A program made the position numbers and the translations under genes. From assembly GCA_019095985.1 (NCBI GenBank), contig CM032660.1, forward strand, positions 44,925,427 to 44,989,426: a stretch of DNA of 64,000 nt, given 5' to 3'. Position 1 is the first letter of the stretch. The number at the start of each line of letters is the position of its first letter. Of this stretch, positions 34,331 to 46,140 are shown one piece after another. The notes under the pieces are model-generated. The model saw only the letters and a program-made list of their open reading frames with translations, was not told where the DNA came from and did not search any database. The DNA comes from Streblospio benedicti (Eukaryota > Annelida > Polychaeta > Spionida > Spionidae).

Positions 34331-36240
34331 ATCATTAATAATAATAAAGTATTTATTTACAATTGAACAATCAATTGAATATAAATGTATTAGGTTTAGA
34401 GTCTAGTATATATCGACTACATTTTGGTGTTGCCACTGTTTGTGTCAACAGTGACGATACACTGCAATGGAAGCAGCATATCAATGGTTAGAAATGTACA
34501 CTACATAGAAGTATTTTTGACACACAGTCTGCCGGCAAACTCACGACGCATGCAAATCGGCACACACACTCACCACCGAGACTACCTATAAACTCTGCCA
34601 ATACATACGCATTTTTGTTCTTAGTTTTTATAATTGCTATTTGATTCTCAAAAATAACAAGTCCAAAATACTTTAGTTACGCTTTTCATCTCTAAAGAAC
34701 CCTGATCGTTTCCACTTTAAAGCTAAAACACTACAATGAATTACAAAAGTTTTGTTGGATTAGTTAATTTTTGAGAATTAAATAGTACAGATAGAAACAA
34801 TAAGATCAAATTGCTGCCATGTCCTCTGCATTCCTTAGGACACATGAAATTACTAATACATACGGTCTTGCATTAAGGCACATGTGCCATCAACCTAAAA
34901 ATCGCTATTTTGAGGGTCTCCCTAGGGGTGATCTCTAATATAGGCTTTTGAGCCTTGAAACTATCATGAATCGCACCTATAACCCACAATAAATTTACCA
35001 CAAGTAACTTTCCTTGGTGTGTATTATAACATACAGCATGTCAACAAAGAAAACAAACTTGCGTACTGTAACCACCAGCATTCATTTTTGCTCAGGCGTG
35101 TACGTTTTGCTATGATTATGGGTGTCAATTAGATTGTTGTGGTATTTGTCGATTGTAGTTCTCAAATATACAATTGTATAAGTCATCAGTTACATAATCC
35201 TGATGATATATTATGAATGCTCATCGGAAAATCAAAATAACTAAGTTTCTAAAAAACATTCATTTTGTCTTAAAACATGCTCTTAATCTCTGTTATTCAT
35301 GGTTCCGAGCCACGCCCCTTTTTACATCAGCCAGCCAATCAGCAAGCTGCTTTACACAAACATACGCAGGTGCGCTATCATAGTCTCACAAGCTTTATCT
35401 CCTCCGATAGGAAACAGAGAGAAATTGTCAAGTTTTGCCACCAGATTTTTGAATGAAAATGTGCTAAACGTCTTAATTTTTCAGTTGGGACACACCACCT
35501 TTCCTCTTCTCTACATTGTATACAATGTATACCTATCAATTATCGATTTAGAAGATTTATGACTAATATTCTCAGTAATGGTTTGAAGAAATTGTGACGG
35601 AACGTTCCGGGTTCTATTTAGATTATCCATCAATATTTCGTGTAATTATTCCAACATTATACATATATACATATATATACATATATACATTATCCCTGTT
35701 GTATATTGTCTTTCACGTACATAATCCATTGATTAGTTGAATATTTTAACTAAATTTATATCTAAAAATGTTCTGCATGAACACTCAGTGTGTTAGGCCT
35801 TCGATAAGGAACGTCAAATCACGTAGGATACTGAATAGTAGACTTTTTTGTAACAGCAAACGGGTGTAGTCTCAATCAACTGGCTACTGTAGTGGCTACA
35901 CTAAATTCAATTCAGTACATGGTTGGGTTGAACGAGGCTAACCAGCGTTCTGCGAAGGTTTGAATTTAGTTGGGACAAATGGCCCCAATGATGAAAAAAG
36001 GTGGGGTCATTTCAGAATTTACTGGGGTCATTGTACAAATGTATTTGAAACATCCATTTTAAAGCCTAGTTTCTTTAGTTTTGTAGTTTTTAGTTAAATG
36101 TAGGAAATAAACACAAATGTAGGAAATAAACACAAAAAGAACTCAATAATCCAACAACTTTTAATATTTTGCAAATGAAACCTTACATAAAATACTATAC
36201 ACGTTTTTGTTTTGTTCATGAAATAAATTTTTCAGGAGCA
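34331..36240. other. Intronic sequence, no recognised gene
   Basis: Intron of the deaminase gene. AT-rich, with an (AT/AC)-rich stretch near 35660-35700 and, near 35970-36060, a 'gggacaaatggcccc' segment shared with about 5940. No exon with flanking splice sites was found. Confidence 0.4.
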
Positions 36241-38079
36241 TTAGTTCTTTGTAGATGTAAATATTCTTCTTGCTTTTGCGTTACACCAGTGAACTAATGC
36301 TCCTGAAAAATCAAAGTCAGACATGAGTCCTCCTTCTAATTTGATGACAAGCAAGTCATCCAATCTAGTGCTGGACAATCTATTTCTTGAAGATGTCTTC
36401 ACCTGATTTTGAGCACTAAAGCCCCTTTCACAGTCAGAGGTGTGAATGGGGGCTGTTAGAGCTAAGGACACCAATTTTAGAAGATTTGGCACCTGATCCT
36501 TATAGTGCTGGTAAATGAGTGACCACAGCTCACTCATTTTATCCCTTGGAAAACCAGCATTAAGTACAAGGGTTTTGACAAGCGCCCATTCTTTTCTAGT
36601 TTCCTCTGGATTTACAAATGGCTCCACAGTCACAATAGGCTCTGGGCAGTTTTTGAAGGGAGTAGATTTCTTCTCTTGTCCATAATGATTCAACAAAACT
36701 TCAAGCTTCTCATTTCCCCAACATTGGAGCTCAGCTTGGGAACAGAGAGAAATAGGTCTTAATCCAAGCACACCAAAGGCGTAGATAATGTTGCTATCAT
36801 TTGTCGGGAAACGTTCTTCCAATTTCTTTAGTATTGCATCAATGAATTGTGTTTTTATTGAATCAATGTTCCTTTTCCCTTTAACAATGTGATTTTCTTT
36901 GAAAGTTACTGTATTGCCAACCAGAGTAAAGTGCTCTTGCTGTAGCTGATGTAGATAAGTGTGATCTTCAACATTAGACTTGAGCTTGGAAAGTGAAGAA
37001 ATGCATGTCATTACAGCAGACTGAACAAGACTCACATCTAAATCTGATTTTTGAAAGACAAGGCATAGCTCTGACACAAGGGGTAACACATCCATCAGCA
37101 TGTAAGTGGTTGCAATAAAGTCATATTGTATCATCTTACTTGCATACCCTTTGGCTTTGGCATCTTTATCATTGGTGAAAAAAGTTAGCAATGAATCCAG
37201 GCATTGGTAAATGGTCTTAACTGCCAGGTACACTGACAACCATCGGACCTGATGTACCTCTTTGATCTTTAATGTTGGCTCATTAAGCATTTCTTGGATT
37301 TGTGTCAGTTTGGTTGTTCTATTAGCTGAGGCTTTAAAAAAATAAAATATGCCAGTCATAGTAGACTGATAATCAATCAGATATGGCACACAATCTGCTG
37401 CTTGTGATGTTACTAAAGCCAATTTATGTGCGAGGCAATGATAGTTGAGAATCATAGGGTTTTTTCTTGTCATAAAGCCTGTGACACCAAGACCAGTGCC
37501 AGTCATCACTTTTGCACCATCGGTGCCGAGTCCCATGACTTTAGAGAATTCAATCTGCTTCGAATTCAAGACTTCACATAATTCATTAAAGATAGCTTTA
37601 CCATCTGCACTTGCAACCTGAATGTTACATATAAACTTTGTTGATGGCTTAAAATTTTCATCTAATACTCTTGCGTAAATCACTAACTTCTTTTTTATAG
37701 TGATGTCAGTGCTTTCATCACAAAGTAAACTAATGACTGGTGATTTTTGAAGAGCATCATCAACTTTAGCACGGGTGACAGCAGCAATGGACTCCAGCAT
37801 TTCACATGCAGTACGATCAGATGAGTATGTTGCATTCTTGGCAACATTCAATCCACCGAGATCTGGACAATCAAGTGCCAAACAAAGATCTTTAAGGCTG
37901 TCAAATTTGGCTAAAGGAACATCTTCTTTTGCTAGCCAAAATACCATATGCATGGCATCAATTATGCTCTTCTCTTGTTTCGATTGAAGTGTCTTCACGG
38001 CTTGATTGAACTGAGGAGCAAGTGAATCTGCCTGCACTGCGGCCTTGTGGTCGTTGCTAAGAGCATGTCTAGTCAAAGT
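36241..38079 (-). CDS. hAT transposase-like protein (ZNF862/C17orf113-like), 611+ codons
   Basis: One long open frame on minus, in sense with the host gene, inside its intron. It starts 'LTRHALSNDHKAAVQA', the His-bearing end of a TTF/BED-type zinc finger. The RNase-H-like core follows: 'SLLCDESTDIT' (first Asp), 'MGLGTDGAKVMTG' (second Asp), 'NYHCLAHKLAL' (Cys/His motif) and 'HQVRWLSVYLA' (Arg-Trp motif). Last comes the hAT C-terminal dimerisation block 'SDCERGFSAQNQVK' to 'RNRLSSTRLDDLLVIK'. The Cys half of the zinc finger is missing, and the frame is cut off upstream by an inserted element at 38080; no in-frame ATG lies near its start. An intact frame of this size argues for recent activity or for selection; I cannot tell which. 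Confidence 0.85.
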   Translation of the reverse strand, partial: TLTRHALSNDHKAAVQADSLAPQFNQAVKTLQSKQEKSIIDAMHMVFWLAKEDVPLAKFDSLKDLCLALDCPDLGGLNVAKNATYSSDRTACEMLESIAAVTRAKVDDALQKSPVISLLCDESTDITIKKKLVIYARVLDENFKPSTKFICNIQVASADGKAIFNELCEVLNSKQIEFSKVMGLGTDGAKVMTGTGLGVTGFMTRKNPMILNYHCLAHKLALVTSQAADCVPYLIDYQSTMTGIFYFFKASANRTTKLTQIQEMLNEPTLKIKEVHQVRWLSVYLAVKTIYQCLDSLLTFFTNDKDAKAKGYASKMIQYDFIATTYMLMDVLPLVSELCLVFQKSDLDVSLVQSAVMTCISSLSKLKSNVEDHTYLHQLQQEHFTLVGNTVTFKENHIVKGKRNIDSIKTQFIDAILKKLEERFPTNDSNIIYAFGVLGLRPISLCSQAELQCWGNEKLEVLLNHYGQEKKSTPFKNCPEPIVTVEPFVNPEETRKEWALVKTLVLNAGFPRDKMSELWSLIYQHYKDQVPNLLKLVSLALTAPIHTSDCERGFSAQNQVKTSSRNRLSSTRLDDLLVIKLEGGLMSDFDFSGALVHWCNAKARRIFTSTKN

Positions 38080-39147
38080 CAGAGTCTATTTTAGAAAAAA
38101 ACAAAAGTGAGACTTTGTTCTCATATACTTGAAAAAAGTGGGTACAGTGTCACCGGAAAGCGGGGACCAACGGTCCCCGCCATGCTAGGGGGGTCTGGGG
38201 GCATGCCCCCCCAGAAAATTTTGAAAATTAGAAGTTGTTTTTAGAGCATTTGGGCCATTCTGGGGATTATTTCATGGGTGCAAAAAGGATATTTTTTACA
38301 TGTAAATATAATTCAATTATAACAACCTAACTTCTAAATTGACAAAAATATTGAGTGTTTTGTGTTTATATCAAATGTATCAATAATATTGTTGTTTAAC
38401 ATTCTTTAAGATTTTGAACACAATAGATATTTTCAATACTACATTTATTGTTTTGATATTTACAAGACTTAGTATCAGATTGCTAGTATACAAGGGTTCA
38501 CACTTTCATTGAGCAATATGTATAACAAAACCAATTGTATCTATTATATTATATCTATAAAGTGGTATTATCGACAGTTGTGTCATTGACCATCAACTTA
38601 CTGTTGGGAGGCTTTGTTAAAAAAAATAAATTTAAAAATAAAATCATTACTTCGTTTCATGTTTTTAAATGTTACTAAGGTGATCTACTAACGAGGAAAA
38701 CGGTTGTCACATTTTTTTTTAAAAATTTATGCTTCGATATAAAATAAAATCACATACTTCCTTCTTTTTTTACCCCGACGATTCAAATGTCACATTTTTT
38801 AAAAATTTATCTTCTGACAATTATCTTACCTGTAAAAATCACCCCTTGCCCGTTATATAACGCAGTCAGCAAACGAGTACAAAAACCGAATATGCCAAAT
38901 AAAAAGAAATGCGTGGCGCATTACTTTTGGTAACTTCGTAAGTAAATGGCGACGATGATGCATTATCTAGTTTCAATCGAGGATCATTTTTGTTGGATTA
39001 TTACGCTGATTCGCACTGCTCATTAAAATTTTCGAACTAGGTTAATAAAGTGCGATCATCTGTACCCACAGGTGTTTGAAAAATGCGAATCAGTGTGTTA
39101 TTTATGCGAGAATTACGCTATTTCGCAAGGCCCTAAAATAGACTCTG
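38080..39147. mobile_element. TIR-bounded insertion splitting the hAT transposase frame
   Basis: Perfect 15-bp inverted ends CAGAGTCTATTTTAG (38080-38094) and CTAAAATAGACTCTG (39133-39147). The 8-bp flanks GTCAAAGT and GTCTGTGT match at five positions, a weak possible duplication. AT-rich, non-coding. Stops inside the TIRs terminate both halves of the interrupted gene. A C-rich piece at 38150-38215 recalls other MITE ends. Confidence 0.6.
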
Positions 39148-39273
39148 GTCTGTGTTTGTGGACACTGGCTCTTTATCTATAGATCTATCCTCTATTGAAT
39201 CTTGATCATCATGATTAGTCTTTTTACTTTTTACAAAAAATGATAAAATTGTCCCTTTTCTCTTTGAAGCCAT
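39133..39273 (-). pseudogene. Separated N-terminus of the hAT transposase
   Basis: ATG at 39273 opens 'MASKRKGTILSFFVKSKK', a typical start of C17orf113/KIAA1586-type hAT proteins, and runs 46 codons into a TAG within the TIR of the 38080-39147 insertion. If the insertion is ignored the frame continues into the 36241-38079 ORF, but the zinc-finger cysteines expected between are absent. Confidence 0.6.
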
Positions 39274-40441
39274 ACTATGTTTCTAAAGATACTAACATGT
39301 AATTCCCGCGGATTCTAACATGTCATTTCCCGCGATTCTGGATCACTTGTCTCAAGGGAGTTCTAGGAATTGGTAAGAAAAGTGACAAAAAACGTCACTA
39401 ATAGAGGTTATACGTAGAAACACACCCATGTCAGACGTTAAAAGAACGTAATTTCATAGAAATAGTCAGTCCTTTCATAGAATAATTGTGTAAAAACGCG
39501 TAAAGTAACGTAAGTAATTACATACAAACCTTTTTTCCTTGAAAAATTATCTGTTTACATTTTTTGACCACCATCTTTATTAGTAAAACATGACTTCCCT
39601 ATGCGCTATAACGCATTCGGAAAGGTAACAAAAACCAAACGAATATGACAAAGTAAACCGGTGGATTCAGAGGCAGTCGCAGCCGGTTGCATAACCGAGT
39701 ATGCCGCTGATACTCGGCTAATTTCGTCTGCTTCCGGCGCAAACAAGGTAGTCAAATAAAACGTGATGATAAATATCTGTATATTATCGAGATAATTAAT
39801 GACTAAGCGTTTAAAAAAGTTGCGCCATGTGACCCCATTTGCATTTTCCTTATGCGCCAATCAAAATTATTTAGCGTCATTCCCGCCATGGCGCGGCTTG
39901 TGCAGAACACTGCTAACGCACTTAATCAACAGATTTGTATACGTAAAATTCACATACACATCAAGGAAATTATAAGCATCGAATGTAGTTGGCATATATG
40001 CATCGAAATGTTCATGGATAATCACCAACTTGTCTTCATCATCAAATGTCCGTCACTGACAACGCAACGTGAGTGTTGAAAATTAAAATGTTAATTATAA
40101 AATATATACCTTTTTGTAAGTTACTAAATTGCATGATATAAATGCTATGGATTAGTAGTCATTCTACCAAATGTCAAGATGTGTGATCAAGTCGTTTGAA
40201 GTTTATAGCTTTCTAAATATGTCTTGTATGTCCATGCTTCATAAAGTAAACAAGCCTTGTTTGTGAGACCTTCGTGCACATGGTAAAAAGGGGCGGGGCA
40301 TCGGAATCATGAATAGGCCCGTGAGCCTTAATACAAAGACATGGCTCACTCCCGATGTTAGGCCCGCGCGCATTAATGCCTAAGGATACGGTATGGAGAA
40401 TGCGAAAAGAATCAACTATTCAATATTGAGGATACACTTAC

Positions 40442-40627
40442 CAAACGTAATGCTGCTTATGTAAACAGGATATATGAAATTGCTGAGAAGAGAGCCCTGA
40501 AATCCTGTATGATTCCACTTGAGTAACTTATCGGAGCACGACATGGTTTGCAGTTCTCTGCCGCTTTCCACGTCCTGCATCGTTTGCTGACCCGACATGG
40601 ACATGTCAATGGGTGCCGTGTCATCGC
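40442..40627 (-). CDS. ADAD1-like exon with SCSDK zinc site
   Basis: An ATTGCAG acceptor and a GTAAGTG donor bound 186 bp, phase 1 in and out. Peptide '[17 protein letters not shown]' then '[20 protein letters not shown]', the classic ADAR-family block. Cys30 of this exon is the third zinc ligand (Ser in vertebrate ADAD1, as I recall). The start 'DDTAPID' continues the loop that in ADAR2 holds Glu488. Confidence 0.95.
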
Positions 40628-41081
40628 CTGCAATACGACAAGTTTGTATTATGTATCCGCAATGTTGGAAATAGCTGTCCCCCTGCACCCGGGGCTAGTA
40701 ACTTTCATTTAGGTCCAGTTACTTTAAGAGTTGCTTTCCCTGATGTCAGACAACATTTTGCTAAGCATTTTCAACAGTGAAATCAGTACTATTGAACAAA
40801 TCTCATTGACTTTGGCACCCTGTTTCAGTTTGTTTTTTTAATATATGTTTTGTTAAATATCAAATAGCAAAGGAGATATATTTTATATCTAATTTGACTC
40901 TAGAATACCACAAATTGCACCGAAGAGCACAGCAATTTTCCTTTATTTTTTGACAAAGATGCTTTTCCACACTTTTTGCACATAATATTGTCAGGGCGAG
41001 AAACCTTCATTCAGGTCAAGTAACTTTTTATACTTATTTGCCCTGATGTCTGACAAATTCTGACCATGAATTTCTAGCACT

Positions 41082-41345
41082 GGAACTGCCCGAGTGGATA
41101 GGGAGTTGGACTTGCGACAGTAAGGTCGTGAGTTCAATTCTCGGTCCGGTCTGGTGATAGGTGTTGAGATAACTCCCTAAACAGTTGCACATTGCTCCAT
41201 GGTACCCACATGTTAAATAGGTAAAGGCCAGGAGAGTGAATGCTAATGTTGATTGATAAGCAGGTCTGTGCTACTGTTGCGATAAAATATATGGTCCCCA
41301 TGGAGTGGAGAAAGATATAGTGTAAAAAGGGTGCCAATTATGTAG
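41082..41345 (+). mobile_element. tRNA-derived SINE, family A
   Basis: The tRNA-like head 'ctgcccgagtggataggg' and B-box 'gagttcaattctc' (normally GGTTCRANTCC) are followed by 'gataactccctaaacagttg' and the family body. Plus orientation, antisense to the host gene. Confidence 0.78.
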
Positions 41346-41805
41346 TCGTCTGATCCTGCATGTGGGGACTTAATATCATAAACTAGATATTAGTATTTTA
41401 CATTCTATTGTGTTAGATTTTATGTCATTTCTATATTTAAAGTGTTACATTGTATGAGGTATTTACAAACGCTTCACAAGTAGCTTTAGGTCAGCTCACA
41501 TGATCGTTGTCATATGACCTACCTGAAAGCTGCAAGTGAGCTTTCGTAAAAAAAACACTTTCAAAGTAACAGTTTAAATAGTAGACATCAATTGTATATT
41601 GGTGAAGAACATTTCATTTTCAAAGCTAAACAACAGAGCTGGGAGAGAAAAATGAAGAAGATAATTTAAAGTACAAGTTTAGGAATAAAAGAAACGATTA
41701 TATAATTCAAGCATTCTTGTTGCTGGATTCAGGTAGCCCAGGCTACAGATAAGTACCCGTCCCAGACCTGTATCTGTGTTGCCAGTATGGATAAAAATTT
41801 TGAGT

Positions 41806-41935
41806 TACTTGTCCTATGGATGAGTATTCTCAGCCACCCGACATCAGTTTCAATAGAATTTACACAATTTGGACGTGTAAATCTTAGGTAGGACCGGTAT
41901 ATTTTTCAGGATACCCATCCTATGGACAAATACGA
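41806..41935. repeat. Short inverted-repeat segment
   Basis: 'cttgtcctatggatgagtat' is mirrored by 'atacccatcctatggacaa' about 100 bp on. Probably a small MITE. Confidence 0.45.
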
Positions 41936-42059
41936 TTTTTCTCCTATTCAAGGCCCTGAGTAGTTGATTGAAACAAACCGGTATGCAGGTATGCATGTCA
42001 CCTGCAGAGCCAATGGTACTACAGATTTTAGTAACTATTTTGAGACACCTTTGCAGGTT

Positions 42060-42282
42060 CAGGATTAGCCTCTCGTCCGCTCGTATTGACTAGTAGTAAA
42101 AGCTTGTGGAGGACGAGTAAGAAGCTTTAGTAACTCGTCCTTTTGACAAGTAAGAAATGTGGTCAATTTGGCATACAGGTATAGAGTTTGTGCAAGGAGG
42201 ACGAGTACCTTTTCTTCAGAACCAGTAGATATTTTAGGGTTACTCGTCCTGCTGTTGAGTAGCACTTTTCTACCTAATCCTG
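42060..42282. mobile_element. Small hAT-like MITE with ACTCGTCC words
   Basis: 9-bp ends CAGGATTAG and CTAATCCTG bound reiterated 'gaggacgagta' and 'actcgtcc' words in both orientations. Target duplication not evident. Confidence 0.45.
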
Positions 42283-42385
42283 ACCCTGCTTTGTACATCG
42301 CTGATATATGCCACCTGGCGACTGTTTTCGTATTACGATTGTATGCTAATTTTTTCATTAGAAAACATTTCTATGGCACATTTAC

Positions 42386-42501
42386 CTTCCAAGGCTTTGG
42401 AGCGCAACTTTCCGTACTCCGTAAAAGTTAGGTCCGGAAAGTGCATTTCCTGGGACTTCTCATCACTCTCTTGCTGGGTGATGTACTGGGATAGATGCTC
42501 T
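42386..42501 (-). CDS. ADAD1-like exon, 'KLRSKALE' loop
   Basis: A TTTTAG acceptor and a GTAAATG donor bound 116 bp, phase 2 in and phase 1 out. The peptide is mostly polar and acidic (38 codons) and ends 'YGKLRSKALE', aligning with 'GQLRTKIES' of ADAR2. It provides the stretch between the PCGDA and SCSDK ligands, which is longer than in ADAR2. Confidence 0.9.
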
Positions 42502-43234
42502 CTAAAATTAGGAGGAATGCTGTCAAATTACAAGCCATAGAGTCTGACAGTTATGGCATTACAAACCATTTTATGTAAATGTGCAAGATTGAAAAACATA
42601 ATTATGAATTTGAAGTACATAACATACATTAAGGGGCGGGTCATTTGATAGTGGGGGGATTTTTTGGTGGTGGTGGTGGTGGGGGGGGGTGTTGACTGGA
42701 ACTCAAGGAAAATATATTTTATTTCCTTTCTGAATGATACTTCACGTTTATATATTTTGTTAAAACATATTGATTTTTACCTGTTAAAATGTGAAACGAA
42801 ATATTTTACTTTTACATCAATTAATAACTGTATATACATTTCAAGTACAATTAAACAGCTTTTAATATGGTCAGATTAAACAATGTGATACGGAGATGGT
42901 ATAATACAATATTCATATTGCAGTATCAAGTAGTACTCTATCCCACATAATTTTGTCATTTGAGCTGAAGATGTGTCAAAGACACAAAATATATTCCCAC
43001 AAAAAATCAATCGTTGACACAAAATTATATCTAAATTTACTAATATCTACTTTCACATTTATAAAAAATTAATTGTCGACTAACAATTGAATCTACATGA
43101 ATATCCTCAACATTACCTAAATAATGCTCGTAAATTTTGGCGTAAACAACAAAAATCCTCTAGATGCCCGCGGCAGCAATTCCACATACGTTGGTAGTTT
43201 GTCACTTAATTTATCATAGTATCATAAAAGTTTC

Positions 43235-43480
43235 TTAACCCTTTATTGACGGCCCATGTGAAATGCAATATTACCTAGCCGCCGGGAGCGCCCTCGAATA
43301 CGCATATAACTACGCAATTCTGGCAAAAGAGGACAAGAAATCAAAGCATCTTTTCATAGAGAAATGCTGGCGACCTTGACCCCATAGTAATACTCGAGAA
43401 CTGAAAGAGCATAAACAACACATTCCGATCTAAATTTTGTGGCAAATAAGAATTAAATTACTATTATTTGATTATCCATT
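43235..43480 (+). mobile_element. Second TTAA element family, end and interior
   Basis: TTAACCCTTT at 43235, then 'ggcccatgtgaaatgcaat' and the interior shared (inverted) with 28741-28940 and 30263-30348. The right end was not identified. Confidence 0.6.
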
Positions 43481-43499
43481 GGGAGAACAATTAATTACG

Positions 43500-43870
43500 C
43501 AATTAACAGCCATTTAAGATGCGTAAATCGGACCCACAATACTCGTATTTCTACGATATTCACCCTGACAAATTATATACCCTGGAATCTGGAAAGCCTG
43601 TGCTCTCTGGTGAGAACAAGTGAGGTTTGATTTTATAATGACGTCATTAGCAAATAAAGGTAAAGAAATACCAGATAACAGCCATGATACTTGTATGCAG
43701 AATACATCATCGAGTCTTTTTTTATCGCCAATAAACATTTAGTCTAGATCGTCAACAATGTTTTATTCGATGTTGCCAAACGGTGCACGTTTGATAAAGG
43801 CTAAAGTGCCGCCCCCCACATGTCTATGATTGACAGCCTCATTTGATTTTAGCCAAATGAGCGCATGCCG
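43500..43870 (+). repeat. Segment shared with 25.5-26.4 kb (inverted)
   Basis: 'gcagaatacatcatcgagtc', 'aacatttagtctaga' and 'aatgacgtcatta' match 25600-26400 in reverse. It is linked to repeat family R. Confidence 0.55.
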
Positions 43871-43934
43871 CTATTTGCTGCAGATTGCAATGGCTGTTAT
43901 GTCAAGAATTCAATGGAAAGTATAATAATTTTGT

Positions 43935-45107
43935 AAACAAGTAGTCGTCGGGAATGCCGTAAATCTCCCCTTCCCCGATCAGGCCATTTCCCCGATCAGG
44001 CCATTTTTGAAAAGTAGGCCAAAGTACTCAAATATCAAATCACGTGAGGAGAGTGACATAGTCATACAAAATGTCAAGTTTGGTGATGATAGGTAATAAG
44101 TCATCCCAGGAGACAGATAAACACAAATTCGTAATAATTTGTTTTTAAAACACATCGTAATTGCATCAAAAGTAGGCCGAAGTACACCAAAATCTAATCA
44201 GCTCTGGAGAGTAGTACAACGAAGCTAGATATGAAGTTTGGTGACCATAGGTCAAATACTTCTCCCAGTAGAGTGGTAACAAGGTTTATTATGTAACGCT
44301 CGTAAGTTCAAAAGTAGGCCAAAGTACACCAATATCAAATCATGAGAGGAGAGTGATATGGACGTACCAAATGTCAAGTTTGGTGATGATAAGTCATAAA
44401 CTGTTCCCAGAAGACAGATAAACACAATTACGTAATAATTTGTTTTTAAAAACACATCGTAACTTCATCAAAAGTAGGCCAAAGTACACCAAAATCTAAT
44501 CAGCTCTGGAGAGTGGTACAACGAAGCTAAATATGAAGTTTGGTGACCATAGGTCAAATACTTCTCCCTGTAGAGTGGTAACAAGGTTTATTACATAACG
44601 CTCGTAAGTTCAAAAGTAGTCCAAAGTACACCAATATCAAATCACATGAGGAGAGTGATATAGACATACCAAATGTCAAGTTTGGTGATGATAAGTCATA
44701 AACTGTTCCCAGAAGACAGATAAACACAATTACGTAATAATTTGTTTTTAAAAACACATCGTAACTTCATCAAAAGTAGGCCAAAGTACACCAAAATCTA
44801 ATCAGCTCTGGAGAGTAGTACAACAAAGCTAAATATGAAGTTTGGTGACCATAGGTCAAATACTTCTCCCTGTAGAGTGTTAACAAGGTTTATTACGTAA
44901 CGCTTGTAAGTTCGTCAAAAGTAGGCCAAAGTACAAACAAAATTTTTTGAGAGGTACTTTTTTCCTCAAACAAGACATATTCAATTTGCAAATCAATAGC
45001 TCAAGTAGTCTTCGAGTTATCAGCCTTTTTATTTCGGACGGACGGACGGACGCACGGACAGAAGCAAAGCAAGAAATCCCCCTTCGGACTTCGTCCGGGG
45101 AGATTTA
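43935..45107 (+). mobile_element. Pearl-like element P1, copy c (complete)
   Basis: Head 'aacaagtagtcgtcgggaat' with 'aaatctcccc'; cores of about 150 bp alternate between two monomer types, giving a 302-bp higher-order period (44252-44455 and 44554-44757 are nearly identical); GACG microsatellite at about 45038-45055; tail 'cttcgtccggggagattta'. Confidence 0.88.
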
Positions 45108-45540
45108 ATAATTGATTTTCGAGGATATAAAATGCTAACCAACATGAATTCAAACAGCGGATACCACATAATCCGATTTTATAAGGATATACCGAAGTAC
45201 AGTTACGTCTACATCGTGTAACATCGTGTAATTCAACCTGAAATGTACCAAGTCTTCAGACAACGTTTTTGGACGAAAAATGAGAATGTCAACATATGAA
45301 ATTAAAATTGTGAAGCTGGTTTCGTATTGGATATAATTGAGCGTGAGCATTATGATATATACTTTTGTTTGATTTATGCTGTTTATGATCGCCTGATGCA
45401 ATGGCATTATTGTACGATGGCGGGAAGTGACAGAAAAAACACCTTTATAATTGTGAACTCCAAGCTGTCATTTCGAACCGAGAGCAAGACAAGCTCGATG
45501 TTACTAACAAATTCTAGAAAAATAAAACCATAATACTCTT
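45107..45540 (+). repeat. Dispersed repeat R, uninterrupted copy
   Basis: Runs 'ttgattttcgaggatat', 'atccgattttataaggatat', 'tgaaatgtaccaagtc', 'ggcgggaagtgacag' and 'catttcgaaccgag'. It serves as the empty-site reference for the split copy at 10975-12935. Confidence 0.75.
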
Positions 45541-45701
45541 ACAATGGGCTAAAAATAAGAAAGCATATACGATTCTGAATGCACACATGAATTTATGCAA
45601 AGAAATAAGCATTTTTTGTGGCTCCAGAAAATGTTTTTGTCTAAGGCATCACACTGTCAAAACCATTTTTCGCTGATGTTTTTATTTTGTGATTTCATTT
45701 C

Positions 45702-46075
45702 CAGGGCTGCCAACCCCTCAATACCTATTTCTGTACTCAGGATGCCCAAAATTAGTATTTTAGGGGTATTCAGTGGTGGAACAGCAAAGGGTCAACAAAA
45801 ATACTGTGTGTAAAAAGAAATCCATAAGTGCAGAACTGATATATATGTATATCTGGTGTAATGTAACCAATATTCAGGGCTTTTAACACCAATCACAAGC
45901 ACACATATCTATGTTTGGATGCAGTTCCTGTGCTTTTACTTCATAAAACGTAATTATTAATCAAAAATACACAAAGTGGGGAAATCTGTATTTTGAAGGT
46001 AGAATTAGTATTTGGGTATTTTGGGTCGGAAATCTGTATTAATACCCGGCATATCTGTACTACTTGGCAGCCCTG
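45702..46075. mobile_element. hAT-like MITE, CAGGGCTGCCAA family
   Basis: Inverted ends CAGGGCTGCCAA and TTGGCAGCCCTG; direct CATTTC on both flanks (45696-45701 and 46076-46081). AT-rich interior with 'tctgtatt' words in both orientations. Confidence 0.78.
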
Positions 46076-46140
46076 CATTTCCCGTACGCCCGCACAGAAG
46101 GTATGCGCCATAGAGGGCGCATCCGGTCGGCAAGGGTTAA
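46076..46140 (-). mobile_element. Additional TTAA-type end abutting copy c
   Basis: Ends 'caagggttaa' at 46140 and holds an inverted TGCGCC/GGCGCA pair, the same design as the palindromic ends of the TTAA elements. Copy c begins in the same TTAA. Confidence 0.45.

Noticed and set aside
37775-37987. Plus-strand frame inside the hAT transposase region
   Set aside because: Shadow of the minus-strand transposase frame, which carries all recognisable motifs.
41082-41160. tRNA gene
   Set aside because: A and B boxes are present, but the sequence continues into a body shared with two other copies and lacks a proper acceptor-stem partner, so it is a SINE head.
44252-44757. Two near-identical 67-codon frames starting MFLKTNYY
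   Set aside because: They are frames across pearl-like core units; similar frames appear wherever these cores occur, in step with DNA identity.
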